NCBI GenBank assembly: GCA_020064725.1
Contig: JAGTWJ010000006.1
Span: forward strand, 2,418,001 to 2,482,000
Source: Drechslerella dactyloides
Taxonomy: Eukaryota; Ascomycota; Orbiliomycetes; Orbiliales; Orbiliaceae
Length of the DNA: 64,000 bases
Reading direction: 5' to 3'
The notes beneath the pieces are model-generated. The model was not told where the DNA came from and made no database searches. It saw nothing but the letters and a program-made list of their open reading frames with translations. The translations under genes and the position numbers were made by a program. Positions 54,997 to 64,000 of this stretch are shown in pieces (the stretch's first letter is position 1; the number at the start of each line of letters is the position of its first letter).

Positions 54997-57270
54997 ATGT
55001 CGACTTCGATACATCTCCCCCGTCGCGCGTCCCTGGCCAATTCACTGGTCCGACTGGTGCTGTTGCTGTCCGCGCAGATCCCGACGCTGGCGTCCTACCC
55101 ACTCTCCGGCCGCAGCCGGCGGGATCTGCTGAATGTGTGGGATGATGAGGGCCACGATGGCCACGGCGTAGAAGGGGATACCGACGAGCCGCAGTTCTGG
55201 GTGTATCTGGGTGTTTCCGTCTTTCTGGTGGTATTGGGCGGTGTCTTCGCGGGACTGACTCTGGGGTACGTCGCTCCAGTCTGCATCTTGACATTTCGTT
55301 CGATGTTAAAATTGATCCCGTCCTGTGACGAGACGCGGGCGGATAGATCGCTAATTTTGTTCATGCATGCAGTCTCATGGGACAGGATGAGATATACCTG
55401 CAGGTCATTGCGCAGTCCGGCGAGGATAAGGAGCAGAGGCACGCGCGGCAAGTGCTCCGTCTGTTGACGCGCGGGAAGCATTGGGTGCTCGTGACGCTGC
55501 TGCTGGGTAACGTCATCACGAACGAGACGCTGCCGATTGTCCTCGACCGCAGTCTAGGCGGCGGATGGCCGGCCGTCCTCAGCAGTACTGTCCTGATTGG
55601 TATGCATGGCCCTCCTTTCCACGCGGATCGCGACTGTCGATGTGAACAAAGTAACACTAACGATTGGGGTTGCGTCGCATAGTCATCTTTGGTGAAATCA
55701 TCCCACAGTCCGTCTGCGTCCGTTATGGCCTCTCCATCGGCGCCTACCTCTCCCCCTTCGTCCTCTTCCTCATGTACATCATGTTCCCCGTCGCCTACCC
55801 GACCGCCATGCTGCTCGATTGGATTCTTGGCGAAGACCACGGCACCACGTACAAGAAAGCTGGCCTGAAGACCCTCGTCACTCTGCACAAAACCCTCGGA
55901 GAGCATCCGGCCGAACGCCTGAATCAGGACGAAGTCACAATCATCACTGCCGTGCTAGATTTGAAGGACAAGCCAGTCGGCATTGTGATGACCCCGATGC
56001 AGGATGTGTTTACGATGAGCGCGGATATGGTGCTGGACGAGAAGATGATGGATATGATTCTGCGGAAGGGGTACAGCCGAATCCCGATTCATGCGCCTGG
56101 GGAGCCGACGAATTTCGTGGGAATGCTGCTGGTGAAGATTTTGATCACGTACGATCCGGAAGATGCGATGAAGGTGGCAGATTTCCCGCTTGCGACGCTG
56201 CCAGAAACGGCCCCCGAGACCAGTTGCCTGGATATTGTAAATTTCTTCCAGGAGGGCAAGGTGAGTGTTTTCCTACCCCTTTCCGTGATCGTATGGCCTT
56301 CGCTAGGAATTCCCTGCTAACGGGTTTACCGCAGTCGCACATGGTCCTTGTGTCCGAAAACCCCGGTGAGAATTACGGCGCCCTCGGTGTTATCACGCTC
56401 GAGGATGTGATCGAGGAGCTCATCGGCGAGGAAATTGTCGACGAATCCGACGTCTACGTCGACGTGCACAAGGCCATCCGCCGAATGAATCCTGGCCCCA
56501 TCACCCGTCGTGTCTACGGCGCAAACTTGCCCTCCGACAGCGGCAGGAACAGCCAAGTAGATGATATCATCGCTTCAATGGACAGCCAAAAGGTCGCAGG
56601 AGAACTCGACAAGATACTGCCTGGCGAGGTCGGTGAACGGCCGCCGATAACTGGTGGATTGCGCCGTGCAAGCACCAGCATCATTGCGGATGAACAGTCA
56701 CCTCGCCGCGGAAGCAGAGCCAGCATGACACACGCCGTCCTGCGCAAACTATCCACGGGGAGTGGCATCCCCGAAAGCTTGAAGGAGAGCCTCAAGCATC
56801 TCGGGCCGAGCAACCCCGCGGCGGCGCCCCGGCAAACAGGGCTGAAGACGATCAAGATTAAGAACGTGCACACCAACGAAGGTGACAGTCCGACCGCATT
56901 GAGAGAGCGCCGGACAATCTCGTTCCGAGAAGAGATGTTGAAAGGCAAGGGGAGTTCGAACACAGTTTCAAGGCCAGATTTGACGCAGAGCCAATCGACG
57001 TCCAGCATGAAGGTGCCGGAGCGGGAGGTCCAGCGCTCGCCGTCACCGATCACAAGTTACAAGAAAGCGCGGTCAGGCAGTTTGAAGGAGCGGCCGAAGG
57101 AAGTGGGCGGGATACGCAAGGTGATTGTTGAGGCGCTGGACGGAGACGAAGAAGCTGAAGCTGAATTGGCAGCGGCGGCGGTAGCGGCCAGCTCGCCTAG
57201 CCCACCCGCGAACGGGAAGAAGGATGACGAAGATCCAGATGAGCGTACGAGTCTGTTAGGAAAGAAGTAG
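54997..57270 (+). CDS. Mam3/CNNM-type membrane protein (DUF21 and CBS domains)
   Basis: Model: join(54997..55265, 55373..55599, 55683..56260, 56335..57270), 669 residues. Related to yeast Mam3 (vacuolar, manganese/magnesium handling) and animal CNNMs. Signal-like N-terminus (LVRLVLLLSAQIPTLASYP), then DUF21 TM region about 65-205 (VYLGVSVFLVVLGGVFAGLTLGLMGQDEIYLQ, VTLLLGNVITNETLPIVLD, VIFGEIIPQSVCVRYGL). CBS pair about 240-370 (IVMTPMQDVFTMSADMVLDEKMMDMILRKGYSRIPIHA, FVGMLLVKILI, ALGVITLEDVIEELIGEEIVDE). The C-tail about 370-669 is Ser/Pro/basic and disordered. Three introns interrupt the TM/CBS part. Metal homeostasis is from family knowledge. Confidence 0.9.
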
Positions 57271-57891
57271 TGTGTCTTCATTGCGAGTTCTTGATCTTGG
57301 TCATTTAGAGCGGGAGCCGGGGTACTATAGTCGGTTGTTCATCATGCATGTGTACGGTGGATTCTTCTATTAGATGTATTATAATAGTGGTACCGTGTAT
57401 TTTTATCTTGATCTTTGGTGTGTAGCTTTGCAGCATTTTTACTTGGACGCCCCCAAATCATCTCGTATATACGTTCACATCAGAATGCATGAAGTCTCCA
57501 CGAATGGTAGCATCGGTCGTTGAATGCGGTTGGTGTCCCTAACCTAGAGCGTAAAAATTTGTTTAGTCAGCAGCCGACAACCTCGAAAATTTGGCACCTC
57601 CACCCAGGCTTATCTCGCGACACCATCCGCTCTCCCACTCGACGTCCGATACACCGACGTGCACGTCCTTGCCTCCATACATTACAACGATTGATCGAAT
57701 TCCGGCATCCCACCGGCATCTGTCACACGGCATCCGGAGCTTCCAAGCTCCACTCTGCATCCACTAAATCCAGCGTTCCCCACTCAGCCTGCTTCGGCTG
57801 CACGTCGCACAAACCGAACTCCCACGCTACCGACCGACCGACCAGCCGATCGATATACGTACCATACCGTAGCCTCCGGTGCAAGGACGCC
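57271..57891. other. Intergenic region / 5' leader
   Basis: 3' region of the Mam3-like gene and promoter plus leader of the ataxin-10-like gene. The frame of the downstream gene is open back to 57520, but the ATG at 57892 (MTQLQFLPELLLAVLF) fits better. Nothing else seen. Confidence 0.4.
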
Positions 57892-60800
57892 ATGACGCAG
57901 CTGCAGTTCCTGCCCGAGCTGCTTCTCGCGGTGCTCTTCAGCATCCAGGCGTCATTCACACACCCGGGCGTGCTGTCCCCGGACAAGGAGAAGCTCGGCG
58001 ACGATGAGCTCCGCGCGATCGTGAAGCGGACGCAGACATCATCGGAGGCGCGAGAGGTGTTGGCGTTCAGCGCGCGCGTTTGGGCGGCGATGACGGAGAC
58101 TTTGCGCAGCGGATGTGACGAGTTGAGCGGGTGCGAGCACCACTTTGACAGCCCCGCGGCGACACCCACGGCTGCTGGTGTTACGAATGCCTCAAGTGGT
58201 GGAGGGAATAGCGGTGGGGCAGTCGTGAGTGCTGCGGCGGTGAGCGCCGCGGGGGTAGGCGCTGGTGTGGGGACTAGTGCTGCTGGAGCGGCGGCGGGTG
58301 CAGCTGCGGCTGCGGCGAGTGGCGGCGGCAGTAGCAATGGGAATGGGACAGTGACAACGACGGGCAGAAAGGCGAATGGCGTCGGCGAGCAGACGTGCAC
58401 ATGCAAGGACCGACGGGACAAAATGTACCTGCTACCGAAGGTTTGGGAGCTCGTGATCCTAGGGCGCAATCTGCTAGCGACGAAGGAGAAGGGACAGGAT
58501 TTGGCTGCGGAGAGCAAGTTCGAAGAGGAAGTGCGGCGGCTGTGCGAGATTTGCGTCAAGCACGCGGAGAAGGAGAGCTGTGAGTCTTCTTTTACCTAAC
58601 TTTGTATATTCGTCTAACGGGCAATGCTGACTTAGCTGTTGGAATAGATCACAAGGTCCTGATTACCTGCCTGCAGTTCTTGAATAACTTGATCTCAGGC
58701 AATGAGAAGCGCAAGATGTCGCTGTGGATGCACCTCTTCGTACCCGGCTCTACGCGACTGCTCGAAGCTGCGAAGCGAAAAGCGGTGAAACAGTACCAGG
58801 CGAACTCCAAAGACCCGTCCTCATCACCCTCCTCGTCGGCCGATCCGAAGAAAAAGCCGCCGGTAGACTTAATATCCTTTGCGAAGGACATTCATCAAGA
58901 GGTGCTCAAGGCGCCGCAGGCGTCGTCGCCAGGGTCGCAGGCCAAGCTCAGCTTTGTGACGATGCTGCCGACGATATTGAGCGCGAAGGAGATGTTGCCG
59001 CTGCTGCTCATCATACACGGTAGCATCACGGATATCGACGGGACAGATCCCGCGAGGCAGCTGATGCGGTGTAAGATGATGCTGGCGGCGGAGGCCGGGA
59101 TCGGGTTGATGGCTGGCCTGCTGATGTTCGTGGATGCATGGCATGAGATCGATGACCATATCTACTTTGAGCTAATGTACGTTCGCCCATGTATTCGAAC
59201 TGAATATTTAACTACGAATGGTGGCTAACGTTATGGGTTACAGACTCGAGATTATGGAGACAATACTGCATAACGGCCTGATCACATATTTGTTCGAAAC
59301 GCTGAAGGAGTACGTCGACTGCCGCAACTACCAGTTCGAGGGCATTCATGCGATCACACCGCCGCAGGCCGTGATTCTGCGACTGTTACATACGATTTAC
59401 GCTCCGGCGGCGCTGCCGACGATATCGGAGCCCGGTGCCTACATTAATTATGACGGCCGGATCGAGGATTCAGTCAAGTACCCGCCACCACCGGGGTTGC
59501 TGCCACCAATTGTCCCCGGCGAATACGAATTGCCTTCGCCATCGAAGATCATTCATGGTTACAAGCCTGGTGGTGGCACTACCGCTGTCCCTGCTCCTCC
59601 CGATGAGGACGGAGATATGGATCCTTTCACAGCGGAGTTTACAGCGGCGTTGCGATCGGATTTGGGGCCGCTGGGCGGAGAGGAAGGGTCGAGCAAAGAC
59701 AGGAACAACGCTAAAGGTGATGAGGAACCAGCGGCGGAAGATGACGCAGCTACAGAAGTCGATATCGACCACTCCGAAGCCACACCGGAAATTGTCAACT
59801 TCCTCGCCGTCAAGGTGCTGAAGGGCCAGCTCGGACCCGCTGTCCGGGACATGGTCACGAAGATTGGCCGCGCGACTGGCTATTGCGCCGGCTCCCCATT
59901 CTCCTTCGACACTTCCACTATCGCACCGACGATTCCGCCGCCGCCAGTCGCCTCAGCCAAGGCGAAAGGCGCTGCCACACCCGCAGACCGTGTTCTCGAA
60001 ATCAAGGAGATCCCAACGGAGGACGGCCGGTGGATCACCAGCGTGGCTGGTATCACCATCTACGACGTGGAACTCCACTACGAAGGCCTCATTCAGCTGC
60101 TCGAGCTGCTGATGCTGTTTGCTGAGCAGAGCATGGGCCGCGTGTACCTTCGCGAAACACGCTGCATCGATGAGCTGATTGCAATTCTGCAGACGATGGA
60201 AATGTTTGTCCCGCGGACGACACCCAAGGACCGTGCGACTGCGAAAAAGAATACCTTTAGTCCGTCGCCATATACTGCTGCTGCTGTCCCGGCGTCCGGC
60301 TTTGCCAGCGTTGGTGGGGGTGCTGCTGCTGCTGCTCCTAGTGCCACTGCCGTCCCTGCTGGCGGTGCGGTGCCGGTCGCTGCGGAGGACGAGGAAGACA
60401 GCGGGATGGAGTGTAATGATCCTGCAGAGTTTAGATGGCCATTGATCAAGCGGACGATTGTGCAGATTATCGGGCTGTTGGCATACCGTAATAAGGAAAC
60501 GCAGGACCAGATTCGGAAGAACGGCGGGCTGATTGCAATTATCTCGTGCTTCAACATTGACGAGGAGAATCCATGTAAGTGCATACACACATCTATCCAC
60601 TTCGTCTATCCAACCTGGAACAGCGACGGCTAACGGCTACGATGACGCTTAGATATCCCGCAACATGCGACGTTGTGTGTGCGAAATCTGCTGGAGGGAA
60701 ATGCTGAGAACCAGCGTATCGTATGGACGCTCGAAGCGCGAGAGGTGATGAACACACGAGATTTGGAGAAGGCGGGGTTGCAGGCGTACGTGGACAAGCA

Positions 60801-60984
60801 GGGGAAGGTGAAGGTTGGCGCTGCGCCGGGGAGTCAGGGGCCTGTTCAGGCTGCTGCTGCCGCCGCCGCCGCGACACAGGCGGCAGCCGCAAGTGCGAGT
60901 AACAGTAATGGTGGGGCCGCAGCTGCTGGAGGGAGTAACAATAACGGTGGAGGGTCTAAGAAGAAGAAGAAGGGGAAGAAATAG
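57892..60984 (+). CDS. Ataxin-10 / Ctr86 homologue with low-complexity inserts
   Basis: Model: join(57892..58579, 58648..59176, 59244..60574, 60653..60984), 959 residues. An armadillo-like helical protein; ataxin-10 relatives act in cytokinesis/septation and yeast Ctr86 is the counterpart. The C-terminal ataxin-10 domain (about 800-875) reads KRTIVQIIGLLAYRNKETQD, GGLIAIISCFNIDEENPYIPQ, then CVRNLLEGNAENQ, the family hallmark. Earlier helical parts include KVLITCLQFLNNLISGNEKRKM. Several inserts are low complexity: Ala/Gly/Ser (about 90-155), Ser/Lys/Pro, Pro-rich, and Ala/Val-rich near 740-790. The end is Ala/Gln/Asn/Gly-rich and closes GSKKKKKGKK. The start is supported by MTQLQFLPELLLAVLFSIQ. 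Confidence 0.85.
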
Positions 60985-61709
60985 TTGCATCGAAGTACCT
61001 ATTCATTGGCGGAGTTATGGGGTCTATTTGTGTTTTTCTGGGCATTGGTACATTAGCGGGTGTTTTGCTTCTGCATCCTGATATCCCGGAAAAATTGTGT
61101 ATACAACAATCAGTATTTGAAATAGCTAGATCATGGACTTTGCAGGTTTTTCATTACTCCGGTCCTGTTAGTCGTTTGCAGAGCGATCGATAGACCATGC
61201 TAAATTGCAAGGTTGTATTTACCTATTTATACCGAGAGGAGAAATAACACACGAAGTTGTGTTGGCCATGTAAGTTACCATTTTACAATTGAATCGAGAT
61301 GTTCGTCAAAGCATATGATCGAATTTTTCTATCAAGTTATGTATATATAGATAAAAAGGAATGTGAGACCAAGACCAATGCCAATGATACATGCATGAGA
61401 AATCGAACCCCATTTCTTTTGAAAACTCCCCAGACCGTGTAATGAATGTAAATGCATGCGTACAGAATCAGAAATCCAAAAGTAGCAGCGCGCGATTCGA
61501 AAAGGAAAACGTTGAAACCCTAGTATAAAACTCCAGGTGCCATATAGGCATGCAAGTTGTCATATCCATCCCCTGTTCACTCAGACTCCATCTTCGTACA
61601 GCTGATAATCCATCTCTTCAATTTATGTATGTGTATATATCGTCTTTGTATTCTCGCGATCACCTGAGCAACTGTGACCGTTCGTGATCATTTATATATC
61701 GAAAGCCGC
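60985..61709. other. Convergent 3' intergenic space
   Basis: 3' regions of the ataxin-10-like (+) and cupredoxin (-) genes, AT-rich. No gene seen. Confidence 0.4.
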
Positions 61710-62282
61710 CTAGTTCTTCTTGAAGCCGCTGAGGGGGTTGGGGTTGGGGATCAAGAGACCACCGTAGATGGCGGGGGGAGACTGCGACACGGACGTCCGG
61801 CCAGCGTTCTCCTTGTATTTCCTGAGGGTGAAGTCGTTGCTGTCGAAATTCTGGTTGATGACACCGGCCATGCCCATCTGGCAGTGATTACCGTTGGTTT
61901 GCGAGCAGTAGTACCAGATTGGGTTCTTGTCGTAGATCTTAATCTGGAAGACCTGGCCGTTCTGGCCGGACATTGTGGGGACGAAGCCGGAGAAGAAGGC
62001 GTTCGGGCCCGCGGGAACGCAAGGGTTGGCAAAGTTGGATTGCACGACACTGTGGTTGCGCGGGGTGAAGTGCCATTCGATCGTGTCGCCGATTTCGGCC
62101 ACGACGTTTTCAGGATCGAAGACCAGCTGACCAGCGCGGCCGACGACGATGGAGTGGGTGGCGCCGACTGGGCCATTTTGGCGTGGGGTCATTTGGTTGG
62201 AAGTGCGGGTGGGAGCCGCGAAGGCGGTGGAGGCCAGAGCCGCGACGGCGGTGATGAAGGCGAGAGGGCTGAAGGCAACCAT
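61710..62282 (-). CDS. Secreted cupredoxin (plantacyanin-like), 190 residues
   Basis: Small extracellular blue-copper-type protein of the fungal extracellular family. Signal peptide 1-22 (AFITAVAALASTAFAA). Short Pro/Arg/Gln segment (TPRQNG), then the cupredoxin fold: HSIVVGRAGQLVFDPENVVAEIGDTIEWHF. Candidate copper ligands are His77 (RNHSVVQ), Cys126 (WYYCSQ), His133 (NHCQ) and Met138 (MGM). The disulfide partner Cys88 (NPCVPAG) and Cys134 are present. Relative to plant plantacyanin, the Cys126-His133 spacing is two residues longer, while His133-Met138 is normal. C-terminal tail is Ser/Pro-rich, without an obvious GPI signal. Single exon. Confidence 0.88.
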   Translation of the reverse strand: MVAFSPLAFITAVAALASTAFAAPTRTSNQMTPRQNGPVGATHSIVVGRAGQLVFDPENVVAEIGDTIEWHFTPRNHSVVQSNFANPCVPAGPNAFFSGFVPTMSGQNGQVFQIKIYDKNPIWYYCSQTNGNHCQMGMAGVINQNFDSNDFTLRKYKENAGRTSVSQSPPAIYGGLLIPNPNPLSGFKKN

Positions 62283-64000
62283 TGTGGAGATGTTTAGTAG
62301 TGTTGATTGAAGGTTATTGAGGTTTGTATGTGAAGATTGATGGAGATGTAGATATCGAGAGGAGGATGGATTGCTGTGGATGTATTGCTTGATTGCTGAG
62401 TGATCGAGTGGATGATGATGATGAAGTTTGATTTTCGGGGGCCGATCCAGGCTCTATATATACAATTCTCGTCATTCTGTAGTCGGTATGTTTCTCCAAG
62501 TGCAGAACGGGGCTCCCGTATGACATCGTCAGTGTAAGTGTGAAGGTGGTGATAGAATTAGAAGCGGCTGCTCCGCCCCGATGCACTTCAGTGCTCGTTC
62601 TCTCTCAGATCTCGACAGCAATCGATGAACAAGCTAGCTAGCTAGCTCCAAGATCTTAGTAAAAGGATAACTAAAGGATGAGAGTAAGCTAGGTCTGACA
62701 TGACCGCAGTACAGCCGCACTCGTTCACTCACCCGCCGTCAGTCCAGCTGTTTGCGTGTTGGGCACCACGTTGTGGAAAGAATGGCTAGTATCTTGGCTG
62801 TATACACAGTTGTTCACGCTGACGGCAAAATACCAGAAAATTATCGTGAGCAGCACCACGACTCGTGTAACTGCCCCACCGTTGCAACCCTCCAGGCTAA
62901 GCCAGATGCATGGGCGGGGGTTGGAGGCTCGCAAAGTCAACTAGGCTCGCAAGACAGCCGGCCGGTGTTGCATGGGCAGGCGCAGGTAAGCTGCTCGCGC
63001 ACGGTGTCTTCCTGCATAGCCTTCCCTGCATGTGCATGTGGGTACCGACGGCCGGCAGACAGCCTCTCTGGATGAAAATCCGAACTTCAGTACGGCGCCG
63101 TTTTACTCGAAAGAGCCTCATAAGGCAGGGTGCGGAAAGGGCCAAGCCGCGCCAATAGCTTCAATCATGGCCCATCGCTGTCGACTTCCAGCCTTAAGTA
63201 TCCCCTTTGGGATGGTTTCCTGTCGAAAGAGGGCTTCGCCACTGCCGTTTTCGGCCTGCGCGGGTCAGCGGCTGGCTGCTTTGGGCGGGATAGTCGCTGT
63301 GCTGCTGACCGAAGAAGACACGGCTGGTCGGTCGCCCTCCACTTGGCGGTTGGTATTGATGCTATTTTAAACTATTCACGAAAGAAAAAAAAAATCGACA
63401 TGAATCGTATGATGGATGCATTGATCAAGTGGCCAAGACCAGGTGTAATATCGTAGCCTCGAAGCCGGCAAACTTCATAGCCCACAAAGAGTGTTGGCCT
63501 CCAACTCGGTCATCTTGTCTTGCCATCTCTGATGTAAGTGTCATACCATCGAAATGCAGAGTGGAGAATACGAGCTACCAGACCTTGGTACCACTCTCGA
63601 CGATCACTAAACTACAGCCGCAGTAAGATGTTGCTGGATTTTCAGCCGTTCGTTCGCGCGGCGGCATTTAAATTGGATGACGGTTATCGCTGCTTACGGG
63701 GACGAATTAGGTAAGGAGCTTTGGCCCAGTGCAGCTGCGCGCCCTATATCCGAGTCGGCAATAATGGGCCTGCATTATCGTCGGCAACGTTGCCGAGACT
63801 GCATAATCTTGTTGGTACACAGCTCTAGTAGCTACTTAGTATCTTCCTCTCAATGCACGTAGCTCTCTATCTTTGGCAGCTCGAGCTCAATCTATGCATC
63901 TCAACAAATATATGTGAACTATTCTTGTAATCTTTCCGACAGAAAGCGGCGAGGCTTGGTTTACCGATATATGTGCCGGTGCCGGCTTCCGTTAAATTTT
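62283..64000. other. 5' region of cupredoxin gene and right window end, no supported gene
   Basis: About 1.7 kb. A TATATATA element (62455-62462) lies about 170 bp upstream of the cupredoxin ATG and reads on the minus strand. A short GCTAGCTAGCTAGCTAG repeat is at about 62634-62650. Frames of up to 112 codons on both strands at 62.75-63.4 kb overlap and show no domain. A partial gene beyond 64000 cannot be excluded. Confidence 0.4.
62455..62462 (-). promoter_or_regulatory. Putative TATA box of cupredoxin gene
   Basis: TATATATA in the upstream region, at a plausible distance (about 170 bp) from the start codon. Confidence 0.4.

Noticed and set aside
55819..57270. 483-codon plus-strand frame ending with the Mam3-like gene
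   Set aside because: Its first part is an out-of-frame reading of exon 3 plus the intron at 56261-56334; the real gene uses another frame until exon 4.
1..64000. CRISPR arrays, rRNA, tRNA genes, and PKS/NRPS backbone genes
   Set aside because: Looked for by eye; no repeat-spacer structure, no convincing tRNA A/B boxes with a cloverleaf, and no backbone enzyme motifs were found. A covariance-model search would be needed to exclude tRNAs fully.

Overview
The window is nuclear DNA of a filamentous ascomycete (Pezizomycotina). The evidence is many short spliced introns (about 50 to 130 nt, GT..AG, CTAAC-like branch sites), monocistronic genes with gaps of 0.2 to 2 kb, and families typical of this group: RAP1 with BRCT, Myb and RCT parts, Swf1 DHHC transferase, NCS1 permease, WSC and apple/PAN secreted proteins, CVNH lectin, fungal phenylalanine ammonia-lyase. 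I cannot fix the class or species. I count 22 well or reasonably supported protein genes and one tentative one. No rRNA, tRNA, CRISPR, intact transposon, or PKS/NRPS backbone gene was seen.

Layout. 0-5.8 kb: GDP-mannose pyrophosphorylase A-like gene (+), convergent with a DHA2-type MFS transporter (-), which is divergent from a secreted alpha-carbonic anhydrase (+). 6.1-12.5 kb: methionine-R-sulfoxide reductase (-) and a 1403-residue secreted protein with about eight Cys-rich apple/PAN-like modules and Gly-Thr linkers (+). 13.5-20.3 kb: F-box protein (+), Swf1 palmitoyltransferase (-), and telomere protein Rap1 (+), the last two divergent. 20.7-25.4 kb: an unrecognised 535-residue secreted protein and a PNPOx-like/ferredoxin-reductase-like fusion enzyme.

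25.4-31.6 kb is AT-rich and gene-poor. It holds a newly assembled three-exon gene for a 140-residue secreted Cys-containing protein with a Kex2-like site (26.2 kb), a possible retroelement relic (27.7-28.2 kb), and a secreted WSC protein that needs a 5-nt microexon (28.8-30.3 kb). 31.6-39.1 kb returns to housekeeping genes: Emp65/TAPT1-type membrane protein (+), RING E3 (-), an F-box protein with a Cys/His-rich tail (-), and a secreted unknown (-). 39.8-48.0 kb is a second AT-rich accessory block: phenylalanine ammonia-lyase-type MIO enzyme (-) divergent from a class-III (GSA-aminomutase-like) aminotransferase (+), then a tandem CVNH lectin-like protein with a Gly/Ala-rich membrane-like tail (-). 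48.9-62.3 kb: an unrecognised single-exon gene (-), NCS1 permease (+), Mam3/CNNM-type transporter (+), ataxin-10/Ctr86 homologue (+), and a secreted cupredoxin (-).

Most genes are unrelated neighbours, as is usual in fungi. The only pairing that suggests a shared pathway is the MIO lyase/aminomutase-type enzyme beside the class-III aminotransferase, which would fit aromatic beta-amino-acid chemistry. All exon joins were derived by hand from reading frame and splice signals and have not been checked against RNA.
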